Positions 20,595 through 29,990 are shown, counted from the first letter of the stretch. The stretch: DNA of 64,000 nt from Mycolicibacterium arenosum (GCF_024320865.1 NZ_JANDBD010000004.1:248001-312000), one strand, 5' to 3'. Notes: generated by a model from the sequence alone, not told the origin. Numbers and translations: made by a program.

Positions 20595-20821
20595 CGGGCA
20601 CCTCCGGCGGTCAGCACGTCGGCGATGCGCTGGCACTGCTCCGGACTCAGCGCAGGCTCACCGGCCAGCACCTTGCGGACGTCGTCCTCCAGCTTGAGTG
20701 CGCGCATGTTGCGGCGTGCCTCGACGAGTTCGGGGTCGTCGGGCGGACGGTTGGGGCGGGATGAGAAACCCGCGATCCGGGCGCGCTCCTGCTGCCACGT
20801 CGTGGCGGGGTGGTCGGGCAT
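20591..20821 (-). CDS. Small element protein (76 residues)
   Basis: A 76-residue protein (MPDHPATTWQQERARIAGFSSRPNRPPDDPELVEARRNMRALKLEDDVRKVLAGEPALSPEQCQRIADVL) typical of the first genes of actinobacterial integrative elements, where it pairs with the protein encoded next. ATG 20821 has ggagg 8 bp upstream; ATG 20857 is an alternative. No enzymatic motif. It heads the leftward replication operon. Confidence 0.68.
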   Translation of the reverse strand: MPDHPATTWQQERARIAGFSSRPNRPPDDPELVEARRNMRALKLEDDVRKVLAGEPALSPEQCQRIADVLTAGGAR

Positions 20822-21130
20822 GGTGGTGGCCTCCAGGGACACAGCACCCGGCGTCATGCCGTGTGCGATGCCGTGCGCAGCGCGCTACGCGCTCCACGTT
20901 CCTGGTTGGCCTTGACGATCAGCCCCAGCTACCGACCTCTGGGCGTCATCGGCGGTGCCGTCGGGGGTCGCCTGTTACCTGCTCGGGTCGTGCGTCCCCG
21001 CTCAACACATCGGGTGTCGAACGGCTATCGCGGTGATGACACTACCGACGCGAGCAAGATCACACCAGTGTGATTCCGCAGGTGGACTCCCGATTCGGCG
21101 CGTCGTCCCGTCGGCGTGTCGGGTGTGTGA
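20822..21130. other. Non-coding control region between integrase and replication operon
   Basis: This stretch of 309 bp has no convincing gene. It must hold the leftward promoter of the replication operon. On the minus strand a TAGTGT hexamer in the 21040s, about 15 bp from the palindrome 21059-21074, could be a -10 box, which would put the palindrome over the -35 region. No excisionase or phage-type repressor gene is visible here or elsewhere in the element. Confidence 0.5.
21059..21074. promoter_or_regulatory. Palindromic operator candidate
   Basis: atcacac and gtgtgat form perfect 7-bp arms around a 2-bp centre. Size and symmetry suit a homodimeric repressor or CRP-like binding site. It lies 57 bp downstream of the integrase stop and upstream of the leftward operon. 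The repressor would have to come from the host or a helper phage, because no repressor gene is seen. Confidence 0.5.
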
Positions 21131-22042
21131 CTACACGCCGAGATCGCCGAGGTTCAGCCCACGGGCCTCGGCGGCAGCGCGATCGGATGCGCTGGCACGG
21201 GTGTAACGGTCGAGCATCTCGCGACTCGACCACCCGGCCACGGCCATCAGACCGTTCTCCGACCCGCCAGCGGCCAGCCAGCGGGTGGCGGCGGTGTTGC
21301 GCAGCAGGTGCAGGTGAAACCCGTAGATACCGGCGGCGTCGGCGCGGGCCTTCATGGCGCGGTCCAGCCCGTGGTACCGGAACTGCTGACCTCCTCCGCC
21401 GAGCCAGAGTGTCTCGGTGTGCGCCAGCCGGTGAGTACGCCGCGTCCGGAGGTAGCGGTCGATGCTGCGGGCCACCTGGGGGCCGAACGGGACCACGCGG
21501 CCCTTGCCGCCCTTGCCCCGGCGGACGACGGCGAGTCCGCGTTGCACGTCCACGTCGGCGACGGCCAGACCCAGAACCTCTCCGGCCCGCATCCCGGTCT
21601 CGATGAGCAGACGCGCCACTGCCTCGTCGCGGCGGTCGATGAACTCCTTGCCCTGGCACGCCTTCACCAGTGCGGCGCACTGCTCGTCCGTCAGACCCTC
21701 GACGACCTTGACGTCGAGCTTGGGGGGACTGACGTCGCGGATGAGATCAGCCTCGATCTCGTCCTCCTCCAGCAGCCACGCTGAATACCTCTTGAGTGCC
21801 ATCTGCCGGGTCCGGGCGGTGGCCGGGGCCGCTCCCCCGTTCAACAGGTCCGTGATCCACGTGCGCACCGTCGAGCGGTCCAGCACGGGCGCGTGTCCGT
21901 GCTCGTCGCACCACTCCAGGAACAGGCGCACACCCGTGGTGTAGGCGTCCACGGTCTGCCGGGACTTGCGGTCGGCTTGAAGTGCCAGCTTCCAGGACGG
22001 CAACAGGGCGGCGAGATCCACGACGGGGACGGCGGCGGTCAT
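21131..22042 (-). CDS. int: Tyrosine integrase of the element
   Basis: A 303-residue phage-type tyrosine recombinase. Residues about 10-95 are a SAM-like core-binding domain, and 115-300 are the catalytic domain. Visible catalytic residues are Arg152 (ETGMRAGEVLGL), a Lys in the beta-hairpin GKGGKGR (about 177-182), His245 and Arg248 (HLLRNTAATRWLAAG), Trp271 in place of the usual His (AGWSS) and nucleophile Tyr280 (MLDRYTRAS). ATG 22042 lacks a ribosome site but has TAACAT six bases upstream, suggesting a leaderless start. It lies 90 bp from the right att core, as expected for the enzyme that inserted the element into ribE. Confidence 0.93.
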   Translation of the reverse strand: MTAAVPVVDLAALLPSWKLALQADRKSRQTVDAYTTGVRLFLEWCDEHGHAPVLDRSTVRTWITDLLNGGAAPATARTRQMALKRYSAWLLEEDEIEADLIRDVSPPKLDVKVVEGLTDEQCAALVKACQGKEFIDRRDEAVARLLIETGMRAGEVLGLAVADVDVQRGLAVVRRGKGGKGRVVPFGPQVARSIDRYLRTRRTHRLAHTETLWLGGGGQQFRYHGLDRAMKARADAAGIYGFHLHLLRNTAATRWLAAGGSENGLMAVAGWSSREMLDRYTRASASDRAAAEARGLNLGDLGV

Positions 22043-22101
22043 GCCAATATGTTAGACCTGCACCGCTGTTCTACCGTTCGGGACACGCAATTGAGGTTGT
22101 T

Positions 22102-22710
22102 TTAGCTGCTCAAGCCATCTCTCTGGGACATCAACCGCTCGACGTATTTCGCGATGACGTCGACCTCGAGGTTCACCGGCGTGCCCACCGTCGCCCGGCC
22201 GAGCGTCGTCAGCCCCAGCGTGGTGGGGATGAGCGAGACCTCGAACCAGTCGGAGCCCAGGCCCGACACCGTCAGCGAGACGCCGTCGACGGTGATGGAG
22301 CCCTTCTCGACCACGTAGCGCGAGAGCTCCGCGGGCAGCGCGATGCGCACCACCTCCCAGTGCTCGGACGGTGAGCGGGAGACGACGTGGCCGGTGCCGT
22401 CGACGTGGCCCTGCACGATGTGGCCGCCGAGCCTGCTGTTGACCGCGGCGGCGCGCTCGAGGTTGACGCGACTTCCGACGTCGACCGCGGCGAGGCTCGA
22501 CCGGTTCAACGTCTCCTGCATGACGTCCGCGGTGAACGACCCCTCCGGAAGCACCTCGACGACGGTCAGACACACGCCGTTGACGGCGATGGAATCGCCG
22601 TGTCCCGCATCGGTGGTGACGAGCGGGCCGCGGATGACGAATCGAGCGGCGTCGGTGAGGTCCTCCTTGCCGACGACCTCACCCAACTCCTCGACGATGC
22701 CGGTGAACAT
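22102..22710 (-). CDS. ribE: Riboflavin synthase alpha chain with element-encoded C-terminus
   Basis: Dismutates two lumazines to riboflavin plus the pyrimidinedione. The 202-residue protein has the two lumazine-binding repeats: MFTGIVEELGEVV... and GHVDGTGHVV...VVEKGSITVDGVSLTVS, ending in the conserved NLEVDVIAKYVERL. ATG 22710 is the conserved start. The last residues LMSQRDGLSS come from the integrated element: the original tail LLADRAP and its stop lie at 14032-14055 beyond the left att core. The change falls after the conserved fold, so activity should be kept. It is divergent from lprG, with 70 bp between starts. Confidence 0.96.
   Translation of the reverse strand: MFTGIVEELGEVVGKEDLTDAARFVIRGPLVTTDAGHGDSIAVNGVCLTVVEVLPEGSFTADVMQETLNRSSLAAVDVGSRVNLERAAAVNSRLGGHIVQGHVDGTGHVVSRSPSEHWEVVRIALPAELSRYVVEKGSITVDGVSLTVSGLGSDWFEVSLIPTTLGLTTLGRATVGTPVNLEVDVIAKYVERLMSQRDGLSS
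22132..22155. repeat. Right attachment core (att, 24 bp)
   Basis: Partner of 14053-14076 (one mismatch). It lies within the last codons of functional ribE, 90 bp from the integrase start. Sequences resembling ctgttctNcNgttcg occur near both ends (14235-14249 and 22066-22080) and could be integrase arm sites, though this is tentative. Confidence 0.85.
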
Positions 22711-22780
22711 GACGTCAAGGTTATGGGAGGCGCGCCCCTGGGCAACGGGTGCACTCACCCCCACCCTCTACGATGCAGTC

Positions 22781-23482
22781 ATGCAGATGCGCCCCCGCTT
22801 CGCTGTCCTCTTCTCCGCTCTCCTCGCCACCGTGCTCCTGTTCGCAGGATGCTCGTCGTCGAGCACGTCCACGGCAGACCTCCCCGAGCCCGCCACGCTG
22901 CTGTCGGATTCCCAGAAGTCGACTGCGGCGCTCAAGAGCGTGCACCTCGAACTCGCCGTCACCGGGACGATCGAGGGACTCCCGATCGAGTCCCTCTCCG
23001 GCGATCTGGCCAACGAGCCCGCCGTCGCCGCCCAGGGCAAGGCGACCATCATCTTCCTCGGCCAGAAGGTCGAGGACGTCGAGTTCGTCGTCGCCGACGG
23101 CGTCCTCTACGGCGCGTTGACACCCGGCAGCTGGACCGACTTCGGGCCCGCCTCCGACATCTACGACGTGTCGGCGATCCTGAACCCGGAGAAGGGCCTG
23201 GCCAACATCCTGGCCAACATGACGGATCCCAAGAACGACAGCGTCGAGGAGATCAACGGCGTCGAAACGGTCAAGGTCACCGGCACGGTGAGCGCCGACG
23301 CGGTCAACAAGATCGCTCCCGACATCAAGGCCACGGCCCCGGTGCCCGGCACCGCGTGGGTCAAGACCGACGGCGACCACGCGCTGGTGCAGGCGCAGCT
23401 CGACATCAGTGAGGGCAACAGCGTGCAGATGACGCTGTCCAAGTGGGACGAGCCCGTCACCGTCACCAAGCCCGCGGTGTGA
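22781..23482 (+). CDS. lprG: LprG-type lipoprotein
   Basis: Cell-envelope lipoprotein that carries triacylated glycolipids and triacylglycerol and works with the P55 transporter. The 233-residue protein has a lipoprotein signal with lipobox LFAGC (Cys24) and then the LppX/LprAFG beta-fold ([59 protein letters not shown]). TACGAT six bases before ATG 22781 indicates a leaderless transcript. The stop overlaps the p55 start by one base (TGATG), so the pair is one operon as in other mycobacteria. Confidence 0.95.
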   Translation: MQMRPRFAVLFSALLATVLLFAGCSSSSTSTADLPEPATLLSDSQKSTAALKSVHLELAVTGTIEGLPIESLSGDLANEPAVAAQGKATIIFLGQKVEDVEFVVADGVLYGALTPGSWTDFGPASDIYDVSAILNPEKGLANILANMTDPKNDSVEEINGVETVKVTGTVSADAVNKIAPDIKATAPVPGTAWVKTDGDHALVQAQLDISEGNSVQMTLSKWDEPVTVTKPAV

Positions 23483-25065
23483 TGGCGGGGGCCCACACCG
23501 CCGGCAAGCCGGCGGCCACCAACCGGGTCATCGCCATCAGCGCCGGCAGCCTCGCGGTCATGCTCGGCGCTCTCGACACCTACGTCGTGGTGACGATCAT
23601 CCGCGACATCATGACCGATGTCGGCATCGCCATCAACAAGATCCAGCAGGTCACGCCCATCATCACGGGCTACCTGCTCGGCTACATCGCCGCGATGCCA
23701 CTGCTCGGCCGGGCCTCGGATCGGTTCGGCCGCAAGCTGCTGCTGCAGGTGAGCCTGGCCGGCTTCGCCGTCGGCTCGGTGATCACGGCGTTGTCGGCCG
23801 AGGTCTCCGACGTCCTCGGTCTCGATCCCCTCACGGTGCTGGTCATCGGCCGGGTCGTCCAGGGCACCGCCAGCGGTGCGCTGCTGCCGGTGACGCTCGC
23901 GCTCGCCGCCGACCTCTGGGCGGCCCAGCGCCGCGCCGCGGTGCTCGGCGGTGTCGGCGCCGCACAGGAGCTCGGCAGCGTGCTCGGCCCGCTGTACGGC
24001 ATCGCGATGGTGGTGCTCTTCGGCCACTGGGAGGCGGTGTTCTGGGTCAACGTGCCGCTCGCGGTCATCGCGATGGTGATGGTGCACTTCAGCCTGCCGG
24101 CGCGACAGCACAGCGACGACCCCGAGAAGGTCGACGTCGTCGGCGGACTCCTGCTCGCCGTCGCGCTCGGCCTGGCCGTCGTCGGCCTCTACAACAACAA
24201 TCCGGACGGTAAGCAGATCCTGCCCCCGTGGGGGGCGCCGCTGTTGATCGGCGCCGCGGTGGTCATCGTCGCGTTCTTCGTGTGGGAGAAGTTCGCGAAG
24301 ACGCGGCTCATCGAACCGGCGGGGGTCAGATTCCGCCCGTTCCTCGCCGCGTTGGGCGCATCGCTGTGCGCGGGTGCCGCCCTGATGGTCACGCTCGTGA
24401 ACGTCGAACTGTTCGGCCAGGGCGTTCTCGGCTTGGACCAGATCCCCACCGCGATCAAGCTGGTGTGGTTCCTGGGCGCACTGCCCATCGGCGCGGTGCT
24501 CGGCGGCTGGATCGCCAGCCGCATCGGCGACCGTACCGTCGCGTTCGTCGGCTTGCTCATCGCGGCGGTCGGCTTCTGGCTGATCTCGCACTGGCAGATC
24601 ACGCTGCTGTCGGATTCGCACGACCTGGGTGTCGTTGCGCTGCCCACCTTGCCGACCGATCTCTCGATCACCGGTATCGGGCTGGGTCTGGTGATCGGCC
24701 CGCTGACGTCGGCGACGTTGCGGGTCGTGCCCGCCGCTCAGCACGGCATCGCGTCCGCCGCGGTCGTCGTCGCGCGCATGATCGGCATGCTGATCGGTAT
24801 CGCGGCACTGAGCGCGTGGGGTCTCTACCGGCTGAACCAGTACCTGCAGACGATGGGCACCCCGCCGGAATGCGAAGGGATGAACCCGCTTTCCGCGGTG
24901 GCCTGCCGCTATAAGGCCGCCTACGTCATGCAGTTCGGCGACATCCTGATGGCCACTGCGCTGGTGTGTGTGGTCGGCGCCGTACTCGGATTGCTGATCG
25001 CCGGCCGCAACGAACACGCCGACGACCCCGACGTCGATGTCGAAGCGGTCGGCGCGTTGCGCTAG
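23482..25065 (+). CDS. p55: P55-type major facilitator efflux transporter
   Basis: Inner-membrane MFS protein of the 14-helix DHA2 type. It partners LprG in lipid export and in tolerance to some drugs and dyes. The 527-residue protein begins with a hydrophilic leader ([15 protein letters not shown]) and helix 1 ([22 protein letters not shown]), containing the LDTYVV motif. It has the loop 2-3 motif [10 protein letters not shown] and the motif GxVxGPLYG in [13 protein letters not shown] periplasmic cysteine pair lies in PPECEG...AVACRYK near the C-terminus. It converges on the small ORF at 25073-25228. Confidence 0.95.
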   Translation: MAGAHTAGKPAATNRVIAISAGSLAVMLGALDTYVVVTIIRDIMTDVGIAINKIQQVTPIITGYLLGYIAAMPLLGRASDRFGRKLLLQVSLAGFAVGSVITALSAEVSDVLGLDPLTVLVIGRVVQGTASGALLPVTLALAADLWAAQRRAAVLGGVGAAQELGSVLGPLYGIAMVVLFGHWEAVFWVNVPLAVIAMVMVHFSLPARQHSDDPEKVDVVGGLLLAVALGLAVVGLYNNNPDGKQILPPWGAPLLIGAAVVIVAFFVWEKFAKTRLIEPAGVRFRPFLAALGASLCAGAALMVTLVNVELFGQGVLGLDQIPTAIKLVWFLGALPIGAVLGGWIASRIGDRTVAFVGLLIAAVGFWLISHWQITLLSDSHDLGVVALPTLPTDLSITGIGLGLVIGPLTSATLRVVPAAQHGIASAAVVVARMIGMLIGIAALSAWGLYRLNQYLQTMGTPPECEGMNPLSAVACRYKAAYVMQFGDILMATALVCVVGAVLGLLIAGRNEHADDPDVDVEAVGALR

Positions 25066-25072
25066 TTGGAGC

Positions 25073-25228
25073 TCAGCAGCGTTCGATTCCAGGGCCCATG
25101 ACCCTGAACTCCGTGCTCACCGTGGAATCCGGGGTGCTCAGCACCGCGCGGAGCGGACGGCACACCATCTCCAGAATGGCGTTCTGATCGACGGGGCGAA
25201 AGCTGAGCCAGTCCTGCAGTGCAGTCAC
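25073..25228 (-). CDS. Putative 51-residue protein
   Basis: GTG 25228 opens a 51-residue frame (MTALQDWLSFRPVDQNAIL... ending MGPGIERC) with gagaagga 8 bp upstream and a TAAAAT -10-like hexamer at 25283-25288. The product is a mixed-composition peptide rather than the Arg/Ala-rich type produced by chance in GC-rich DNA, and both cysteines and the helix-like middle look protein-like. It lies downstream of ribD on the same strand and ends 8 bp from the convergent p55 stop. I do not recognise it. The rest of 25229-25438 shows nothing further. Confidence 0.5.
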   Translation of the reverse strand: MTALQDWLSFRPVDQNAILEMVCRPLRAVLSTPDSTVSTEFRVMGPGIERC

Positions 25229-25438
25229 GCTCTTCGTCCTTCTCGATTGGCAGCGAACCGGGTCGGCCCGCTGTCTGCCTCGATTTTACCGGGACCGCCG
25301 GTCCGCCCCCGGTCCGAATAGCCCGTCGCCGGTCTCGAACGGGTAACGAGTCGTTGAACAGCGGGCCTTGGAGCCCATGTGGCGGTGATGCCAGTCACAT
25401 TGGCGGCCAAGGGTATTCCACGTCTCACCGGAGACGGC

Positions 25439-26449
25439 TCACCGGTTGTCGTTCGGCACCAGACTCAGTCGAACGTCCGGTCCGATGCGGTCCATTCCGT
25501 CGAAGCGCCAGCGCTGCGCGTGCGCGATGCTCAGCACGCCGACGTCGTCGACAGCCGTGATGGGCCCGCCCAGCAGAATCGGCGCGACGTAGGCGACGAT
25601 CCTGTCGACGACGCCGGCCCGCAGGAACGCACCCGCCAGCGTGGGCCCTCCTTCGACGAGCACGTCCACCCGGTCGGACATCGCCGCGATCACCTCGAGC
25701 GGATCGCGCGTGCGGATCACCATCGTGCGCGAATCGTCGTTGAGAACCCTTGCATCCGAGGATATTTCGCGCATTCCGACGACCACTCTCAGCGGTTGCC
25801 GGTCGGCGAGGCTGCCGTCGGGCAGCCGGGCGGTGAGGGCGGGATCGTCCATGAAGACCGTGCCCGTGCCGACCACGATGGCGTCGACGACGGCCCGCTT
25901 GCGATGCACGTCGGCACGGGCGGCCTCACTGGTGATCCACTGGCTGCTGCCGTCGGCGGCGGCGCTGCGACCGTCGACACTGGTGGCGAACTTCCAGGTG
26001 ACGTGCGGCTTGCCGGTGCGCTGCTTGTGCAGCCACTCGCGTAGCGCACCGCCTGCGACCTCGTCGGCCAGGATTCCGGACCGCACCTCGACACCGGCCG
26101 CTGCGAGGCGCGCCGCACCCTGTGCCGCAACAGGATTCGGGTCCTTGACCGCGTAGACGACGGAAGCCAGACCGGCGGCGACGAGCGCGTCCACGCACGG
26201 CGGGGTCCGGCCGTGGTGATTGCACGGCTCCAGCGTCACGACGGCGGTGCCGCCCCTGGCGCGCTCCCCCGCGCGGCGCAGCGCGATGACCTCGGCGTGC
26301 GGGCCGCCGACGGGTTGTGTACCGCCCACCCCCGCGATATCACCGTCGCGGTCGAGGATCACCGCACCGACCGGTGGATTCGGGTACGTGCCGCCCTTGA
26401 CCTGGTCGCCCTGGCCGATGGCCAGTCGCATGGCCTCTTCGGCGTTCAT
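25439..26449 (-). CDS. ribD: Bifunctional riboflavin deaminase/reductase
   Basis: Carries out the second and third steps of the pyrimidine branch of riboflavin synthesis. The N-terminal deaminase domain has zinc ligands His51 (GGPHAEV), Cys76 and Cys85 ([13 protein letters not shown]). The C-terminal reductase has the substrate-binding [23 protein letters not shown] and [14 protein letters not shown]. 336 residues is normal. ATG 26449 overlaps the rpe stop by 4 bp, so it is the last gene of fmt-rsmB-rpe-ribD. Confidence 0.96.
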   Translation of the reverse strand: MNAEEAMRLAIGQGDQVKGGTYPNPPVGAVILDRDGDIAGVGGTQPVGGPHAEVIALRRAGERARGGTAVVTLEPCNHHGRTPPCVDALVAAGLASVVYAVKDPNPVAAQGAARLAAAGVEVRSGILADEVAGGALREWLHKQRTGKPHVTWKFATSVDGRSAAADGSSQWITSEAARADVHRKRAVVDAIVVGTGTVFMDDPALTARLPDGSLADRQPLRVVVGMREISSDARVLNDDSRTMVIRTRDPLEVIAAMSDRVDVLVEGGPTLAGAFLRAGVVDRIVAYVAPILLGGPITAVDDVGVLSIAHAQRWRFDGMDRIGPDVRLSLVPNDNR

Positions 26450-27126
26450 CCCGCCGTGAGATGGGGTGAGGCCGCAGCGGCCTTGCGGCGCAACGCCTCC
26501 ACCGCCGCGGCGGGGTCGGCGGCGCTGTAGACCGCCGAGCCCGCGACGAAGCAGTCCACACCGGCCTCCGCGGCGGCCTCGATGGTGTCGTCGTTGATGC
26601 CTCCGTCGATCTCGACGAGGATCGTCAGCTCACCGGCGTCGACCAGGCGACGCACGATGCCGACCTTGGCCAGCACCTCCGGGATGAACTTCTGGCCGCC
26701 GAAGCCGGGCTCCACCGACATCACCAGCAGGGTGTCGAACTCGCGCAGGATCTCCAGGTACGGGTCGATCGGAGTGCCCGGCTTCACGCTCAGCCCGGCT
26801 TTGGCGCCCGCGGCGCGGATGTCGCGGGCGACGGCGACGGGATCGTCGGCGGCCTCGGCGTGGAACGTCACGTTGTAGGCCCCCGCCTCGGCGTACGGCG
26901 GCGCCCAGCGCGCCGGATCGTCGATCATCAGATGGCAGTCCATCGGGATGTCGGTGACCTTCAGCAGGCTTTCGACCACGGGCAGCCCGAGCGTGAGGTT
27001 CGGCACGAAGTGGTTGTCCATCACGTCGACGTGCAACCAGTCCGCGCCGGCCACGGCTGCGGTCTCGTCGGCCAGCCGAGCGAAGTCGGCGGCCAGGATG
27101 GACGGGGCGATGAGCGGTCCTGCCAT
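26446..27126 (-). CDS. rpe: Ribulose-phosphate 3-epimerase
   Basis: Pentose-phosphate enzyme interconverting ribulose-5-P and xylulose-5-P, which also supplies ribulose-5-P for riboflavin synthesis. It is a 226-residue TIM barrel with [54 protein letters not shown] and [11 protein letters not shown], which hold the metal-binding and acid-base residues. It overlaps ribD by 4 bp and starts 5 bp after the rsmB stop. Confidence 0.96.
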   Translation of the reverse strand: MAGPLIAPSILAADFARLADETAAVAGADWLHVDVMDNHFVPNLTLGLPVVESLLKVTDIPMDCHLMIDDPARWAPPYAEAGAYNVTFHAEAADDPVAVARDIRAAGAKAGLSVKPGTPIDPYLEILREFDTLLVMSVEPGFGGQKFIPEVLAKVGIVRRLVDAGELTILVEIDGGINDDTIEAAAEAGVDCFVAGSAVYSAADPAAAVEALRRKAAAASPHLTAG

Positions 27127-27131
27127 GGCGG

Positions 27132-28508
27132 TCAGCGTACTTGCAGGGCCGCCGCGAACATCGCGTCGGTGCCGTGCCGGTGCGGCCAGAGTTGAACGTA
27201 CGGCCCGTCGCCGAGATCTGGCACCGGGGCGAACAGCGGGCGGGCGTCGATCGCGTCCACGGGATGCCTGCGCAGCGCGTCGGCGACCACGCCGACGGTC
27301 TCGGCGATGTGCGGCGAGCAGGTCGAGTACAGCACCACACCGCCGGGGCGGGTCAACGCGATCGCCGACGCGAGCAGTTCACGCTGCAGCTTTGCGAGCG
27401 TCGGCACGTCGCCGGGCTGACGGCGCCACCGGGCCTCCGGTCGACGGCGCAGCGCGCCGAGTCCGGTGCAGGGTGCGTCGACCAGCACCCGGTCGAACGA
27501 CGCGGGCGCCAGGCCGGTGTCGCGACCGTCGACGCGCAGGATCTCGACGTCGAGCCCCCGGGTGTTCCGCTCCACGAAATCGGCCCGGTGTGCGGCCGGT
27601 TCCACCGCGGTGACGCGAGCGCCGGACTGCGCCGCCAGCGCGGCCAGCAGCGCCGTCTTGCCGCCGGGGCCTGCGCACAGGTCGAGCCACGCGCCGTCGG
27701 GTCCGTCGATCGGCGCCACGGTGAGCGCGTGCGCGACCAGCTGGCTGCCCTCGTCCTGCACCTGGGCCAGGCCGTCGCGAACGGGTGCGAGCGCGCCGGG
27801 ATCGCCACCGCGCAGGTAGACGGCATAGGGCGAGAAGCGGCCAACGGTGCCGTCCACCGCCGCGGCCAGATCGGCGGCCGTCAGCGCACCGGGCCGCGCG
27901 GCGAGGTGGACGAGCGGCCGCTCGTCGTCACTGGCCAGCAGTGCACTCAGCTCACCGGCGGCGGCACCCAGCGCGTCGGCGAACGCCTGGCCGATCCACC
28001 TCGGGTGTGCGTGCGTGAACGCGATGTGGCCGATGGGATCGGTGGCGGCGGGCGGTGCCAGCTCGGCCACCCAGGACGCCTCATCGCGCCGCGATACGGT
28101 GCGCAGCACCCCGTTGACGAAACCCGCACGCGCCGTGTCGAATTCGATGGCGGCCTGCTCGACGGTGGTGTCCACCGCGGCGTGTGCGTCCACCCTGGTG
28201 CGCAGCAGCTGGTACGCGCCGAGCCGCAGCAGGTCCAGCAGGACGTCGTCGATGTTCTCCACGGGTCGGCCAGCCGCGGCGGCGATCACCGCGTCGAGTA
28301 ACCCCAGGCAGCGGCACGTGCCGTAGGTCAGTTCGGTCGCGAACGCCGCGTCGCGACCGGACATCTCGCGCTCGCGGAGCAGCGCGGGTAGCGCCAGGTT
28401 GGCGTACGCGTCGCGCTCGGTGACGGCGCGGAGAACGTCGAACGCGACCTGGCGGGCCGGATCGAGGGGCTTGCGGCGCTGCGGCTTTCGCGGCGGTGGA
28501 CGGTTCAC
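27132..28508 (-). CDS. rsmB: 16S rRNA m5C967 methyltransferase (RsmB/Fmu)
   Basis: SAM-dependent RNA cytosine-C5 methyltransferase. The 458-residue protein has an N-terminal NusB-like RNA-binding domain ([24 protein letters not shown]... [11 protein letters not shown]), the SAM site [16 protein letters not shown], and the two catalytic cysteines in [19 protein letters not shown] and [14 protein letters not shown] 28508 overlaps the fmt stop (GTGA). Its order fmt-rsmB-rpe-ribD is the mycobacterial norm. Confidence 0.95.
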   Translation of the reverse strand: MNRPPPRKPQRRKPLDPARQVAFDVLRAVTERDAYANLALPALLREREMSGRDAAFATELTYGTCRCLGLLDAVIAAAAGRPVENIDDVLLDLLRLGAYQLLRTRVDAHAAVDTTVEQAAIEFDTARAGFVNGVLRTVSRRDEASWVAELAPPAATDPIGHIAFTHAHPRWIGQAFADALGAAAGELSALLASDDERPLVHLAARPGALTAADLAAAVDGTVGRFSPYAVYLRGGDPGALAPVRDGLAQVQDEGSQLVAHALTVAPIDGPDGAWLDLCAGPGGKTALLAALAAQSGARVTAVEPAAHRADFVERNTRGLDVEILRVDGRDTGLAPASFDRVLVDAPCTGLGALRRRPEARWRRQPGDVPTLAKLQRELLASAIALTRPGGVVLYSTCSPHIAETVGVVADALRRHPVDAIDARPLFAPVPDLGDGPYVQLWPHRHGTDAMFAAALQVR

Positions 28509-29431
28509 TGCGCGACCGTGCTCTCATCGAGGCGGGCGCCGCGGGCCCAATCGCTCGCGGCCATGAGCTTCTTGCCGGGTGGTTGCACCTGCCCGAGACG
28601 TACCGGCGTCGTGGCGGTCCCGACGAGCACGTCACGGCGCTCCACCCTGATGCGGCCGGGGGGCAGGTCCCCCCCGTCGCCGACCGTGACCGGTCCGAGC
28701 TTGACGCGGAGGTCCCCGATCATCGTCCAGGCGCCGGGATTCGGTGTGACGGCGCGGATGCGGCGGTCGACGACGTGGGCGGGAAGGTCCCAGCGCACCC
28801 TGGCCTCCTCGACGGTGACCTTCGGCGCGACGGTGATCCCCTCGGTCGGCTGCGGCACGGCGGACAGGCTGCCGTCGGCGATCCCGTCGAGCGTCGCCTC
28901 CAGCAATCCGGAGCCGGAGACCGAAAGACGGTGCAGGAGTTCGCCCGCCGTGTCGTCTGCCCGGATGGTCTCGGTGACCACGCCGAACACCGGTCCCGAG
29001 TCGAGGCTGGGCTCGATCTGGAAGGTCGTCGCGCCGGTGACCTCATCACCGGCGGCGATGGCCGCCTGGACCGGGGCCGCGCCGCGCCACGCGGGCAGCA
29101 GCGAGAAGTGCAGGTTGATCCAGCCCCGCGGCGGCACCGCGAGCAGGCCCTCGCGCAGCAGGGCGCCGTAGGCCACGACGGCGCAGCACTCGGGGGCGAG
29201 TTCGGCCAACTCGGCGACGAAGTCGGGTCCGTTGGGCTTCTCCGGGCGCAGCACCGGGATCCCGCGGTCGAGCGCCAGCGCGGCGACGGGCGACGGCGCG
29301 GGCTTGCCGCGTCGCCCCGCCGCGGCGTCCGGGCGGGTGAGAACCGCCACCACGTCGTGACGTGGCGATTCGATGAGTCGCTGGAGGGCGGGCAGCGCCG
29401 GTTCGGGCGTGCCTGCGAAGACGATCCGCAC
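28505..29431 (-). CDS. fmt: Methionyl-tRNA formyltransferase
   Basis: Formylates initiator Met-tRNA with 10-formyl-THF. The 308-residue protein starts [16 protein letters not shown] and contains [20 protein letters not shown], with the catalytic Asn, His and, further on, SLDSGPVF. The C-terminal OB-like domain begins near residue 205. A TAAGGT hexamer nine bases before GTG 29431 may give a leaderless or nearly leaderless message. It heads the fmt-rsmB-rpe-ribD operon. Confidence 0.96.
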   Translation of the reverse strand: MRIVFAGTPEPALPALQRLIESPRHDVVAVLTRPDAAAGRRGKPAPSPVAALALDRGIPVLRPEKPNGPDFVAELAELAPECCAVVAYGALLREGLLAVPPRGWINLHFSLLPAWRGAAPVQAAIAAGDEVTGATTFQIEPSLDSGPVFGVVTETIRADDTAGELLHRLSVSGSGLLEATLDGIADGSLSAVPQPTEGITVAPKVTVEEARVRWDLPAHVVDRRIRAVTPNPGAWTMIGDLRVKLGPVTVGDGGDLPPGRIRVERRDVLVGTATTPVRLGQVQPPGKKLMAASDWARGARLDESTVAQ

Positions 29432-29453
29432 GGGTGGAAGACCTTACCCGTTC

Positions 29454-29990
29454 CTACCCGCCCGGCAGTCGGTAGTACTCGCGCTCCGCCACCCCGGCCA
29501 GCGGGGCGACGAACATCCAGGGAATCGTCGTGACCAACCGGTTCAGCGTGGCGACCGAGTCGTTGTAGTACTGCCGGGCGAAGGCGAGCTTGTCCTCCGT
29601 CTCGGCCAGGCTGCCCTGCAACTGCAGGAAGTTGTTCGACGAAGCGAGCGCCGCGTTGCCCTGACCGAGCGCGAGCACCTGGCCGAGTGCGGCGTCGAGA
29701 TCCCGCTCCGCGGTGCTGCGCTGTGCCACCGACGTGCCCGCGGTCGCGTTGGTCAGGGCGGCGCGCGCGGTGCTGACTCGGTCGAGGACGCCGCGCTCGT
29801 GCACGGCGAACGTCTGCACCGTCTGCACCAGGCTGGGGATCAGCGCCGCTCGCCGGGTCAGTTCGACGTCGATCCCGGACAGCGCCTCCGCGACGCGGAC
29901 GTCCGCCGACTTGAGCCTGTTGTAGCCCAGCACGTAGATGATCAGCACCGCCACCGCGATGATGAGCACGACGATGAGCAGTGTCCTCAC
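29454..29990 (-). CDS. lemA: LemA-family membrane protein
   Basis: A 178-residue protein with an N-terminal membrane anchor (TLLIVVLIIAVAVLIIYVLGY) and a helical-bundle domain: NRLKSADVRVAEALSGIDVELTRRAALIPSLVQTVQTFAVHERGVLDRVSTARAAL, followed by AETEDKLAFARQYYNDSVATLNRLVTTIPW, diagnostic for LemA. Its molecular role is uncertain. GTG 29990 overlaps the stop of the DUF2207 gene (GTGA), and the LemA/DUF2207 pairing is common in bacteria. Longer in-frame readings pass through that gene's glycine tract and are artefacts. Confidence 0.92.
   Translation of the reverse strand: MRTLLIVVLIIAVAVLIIYVLGYNRLKSADVRVAEALSGIDVELTRRAALIPSLVQTVQTFAVHERGVLDRVSTARAALTNATAGTSVAQRSTAERDLDAALGQVLALGQGNAALASSNNFLQLQGSLAETEDKLAFARQYYNDSVATLNRLVTTIPWMFVAPLAGVAEREYYRLPGG

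Larger units (their letters stand above)
14053..22155. mobile_element. Integrated phage-satellite-like element in the 3' end of ribE (8.1 kb)
   Basis: A direct-repeat core (14053-14076 and 22132-22155) bounds the element, with a tyrosine integrase next to the right core. Reading leftwards from the integrase come two small actinobacterial element proteins, two tiny coupled ORFs, a RepA/DnaB-like ATPase, an iteron-like repeat field, small proteins, a scaffold-like protein, an HK97-type capsid, a head-tail connector, a possible small terminase and a zinc-ribbon peptide. A membrane-protein gene and a DUF732 secreted-protein gene sit at the left end. I found no portal, large terminase, tail, tape measure or lysin. 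Established analogues are phiRv1-type prophage-like elements and capsid-forming PICIs; assignment to that class is inference. Confidence 0.85.

Noticed and set aside
20822..21130. Excisionase gene next to the integrase
   Set aside because: No frame in this interval gives a winged-helix or MerR-like small protein with a usable start.
23161..25017. 618-codon minus-strand open frame opposite lprG-p55
   Set aside because: His/Asp/Arg-rich mirror frame of a membrane protein; composition is not protein-like.
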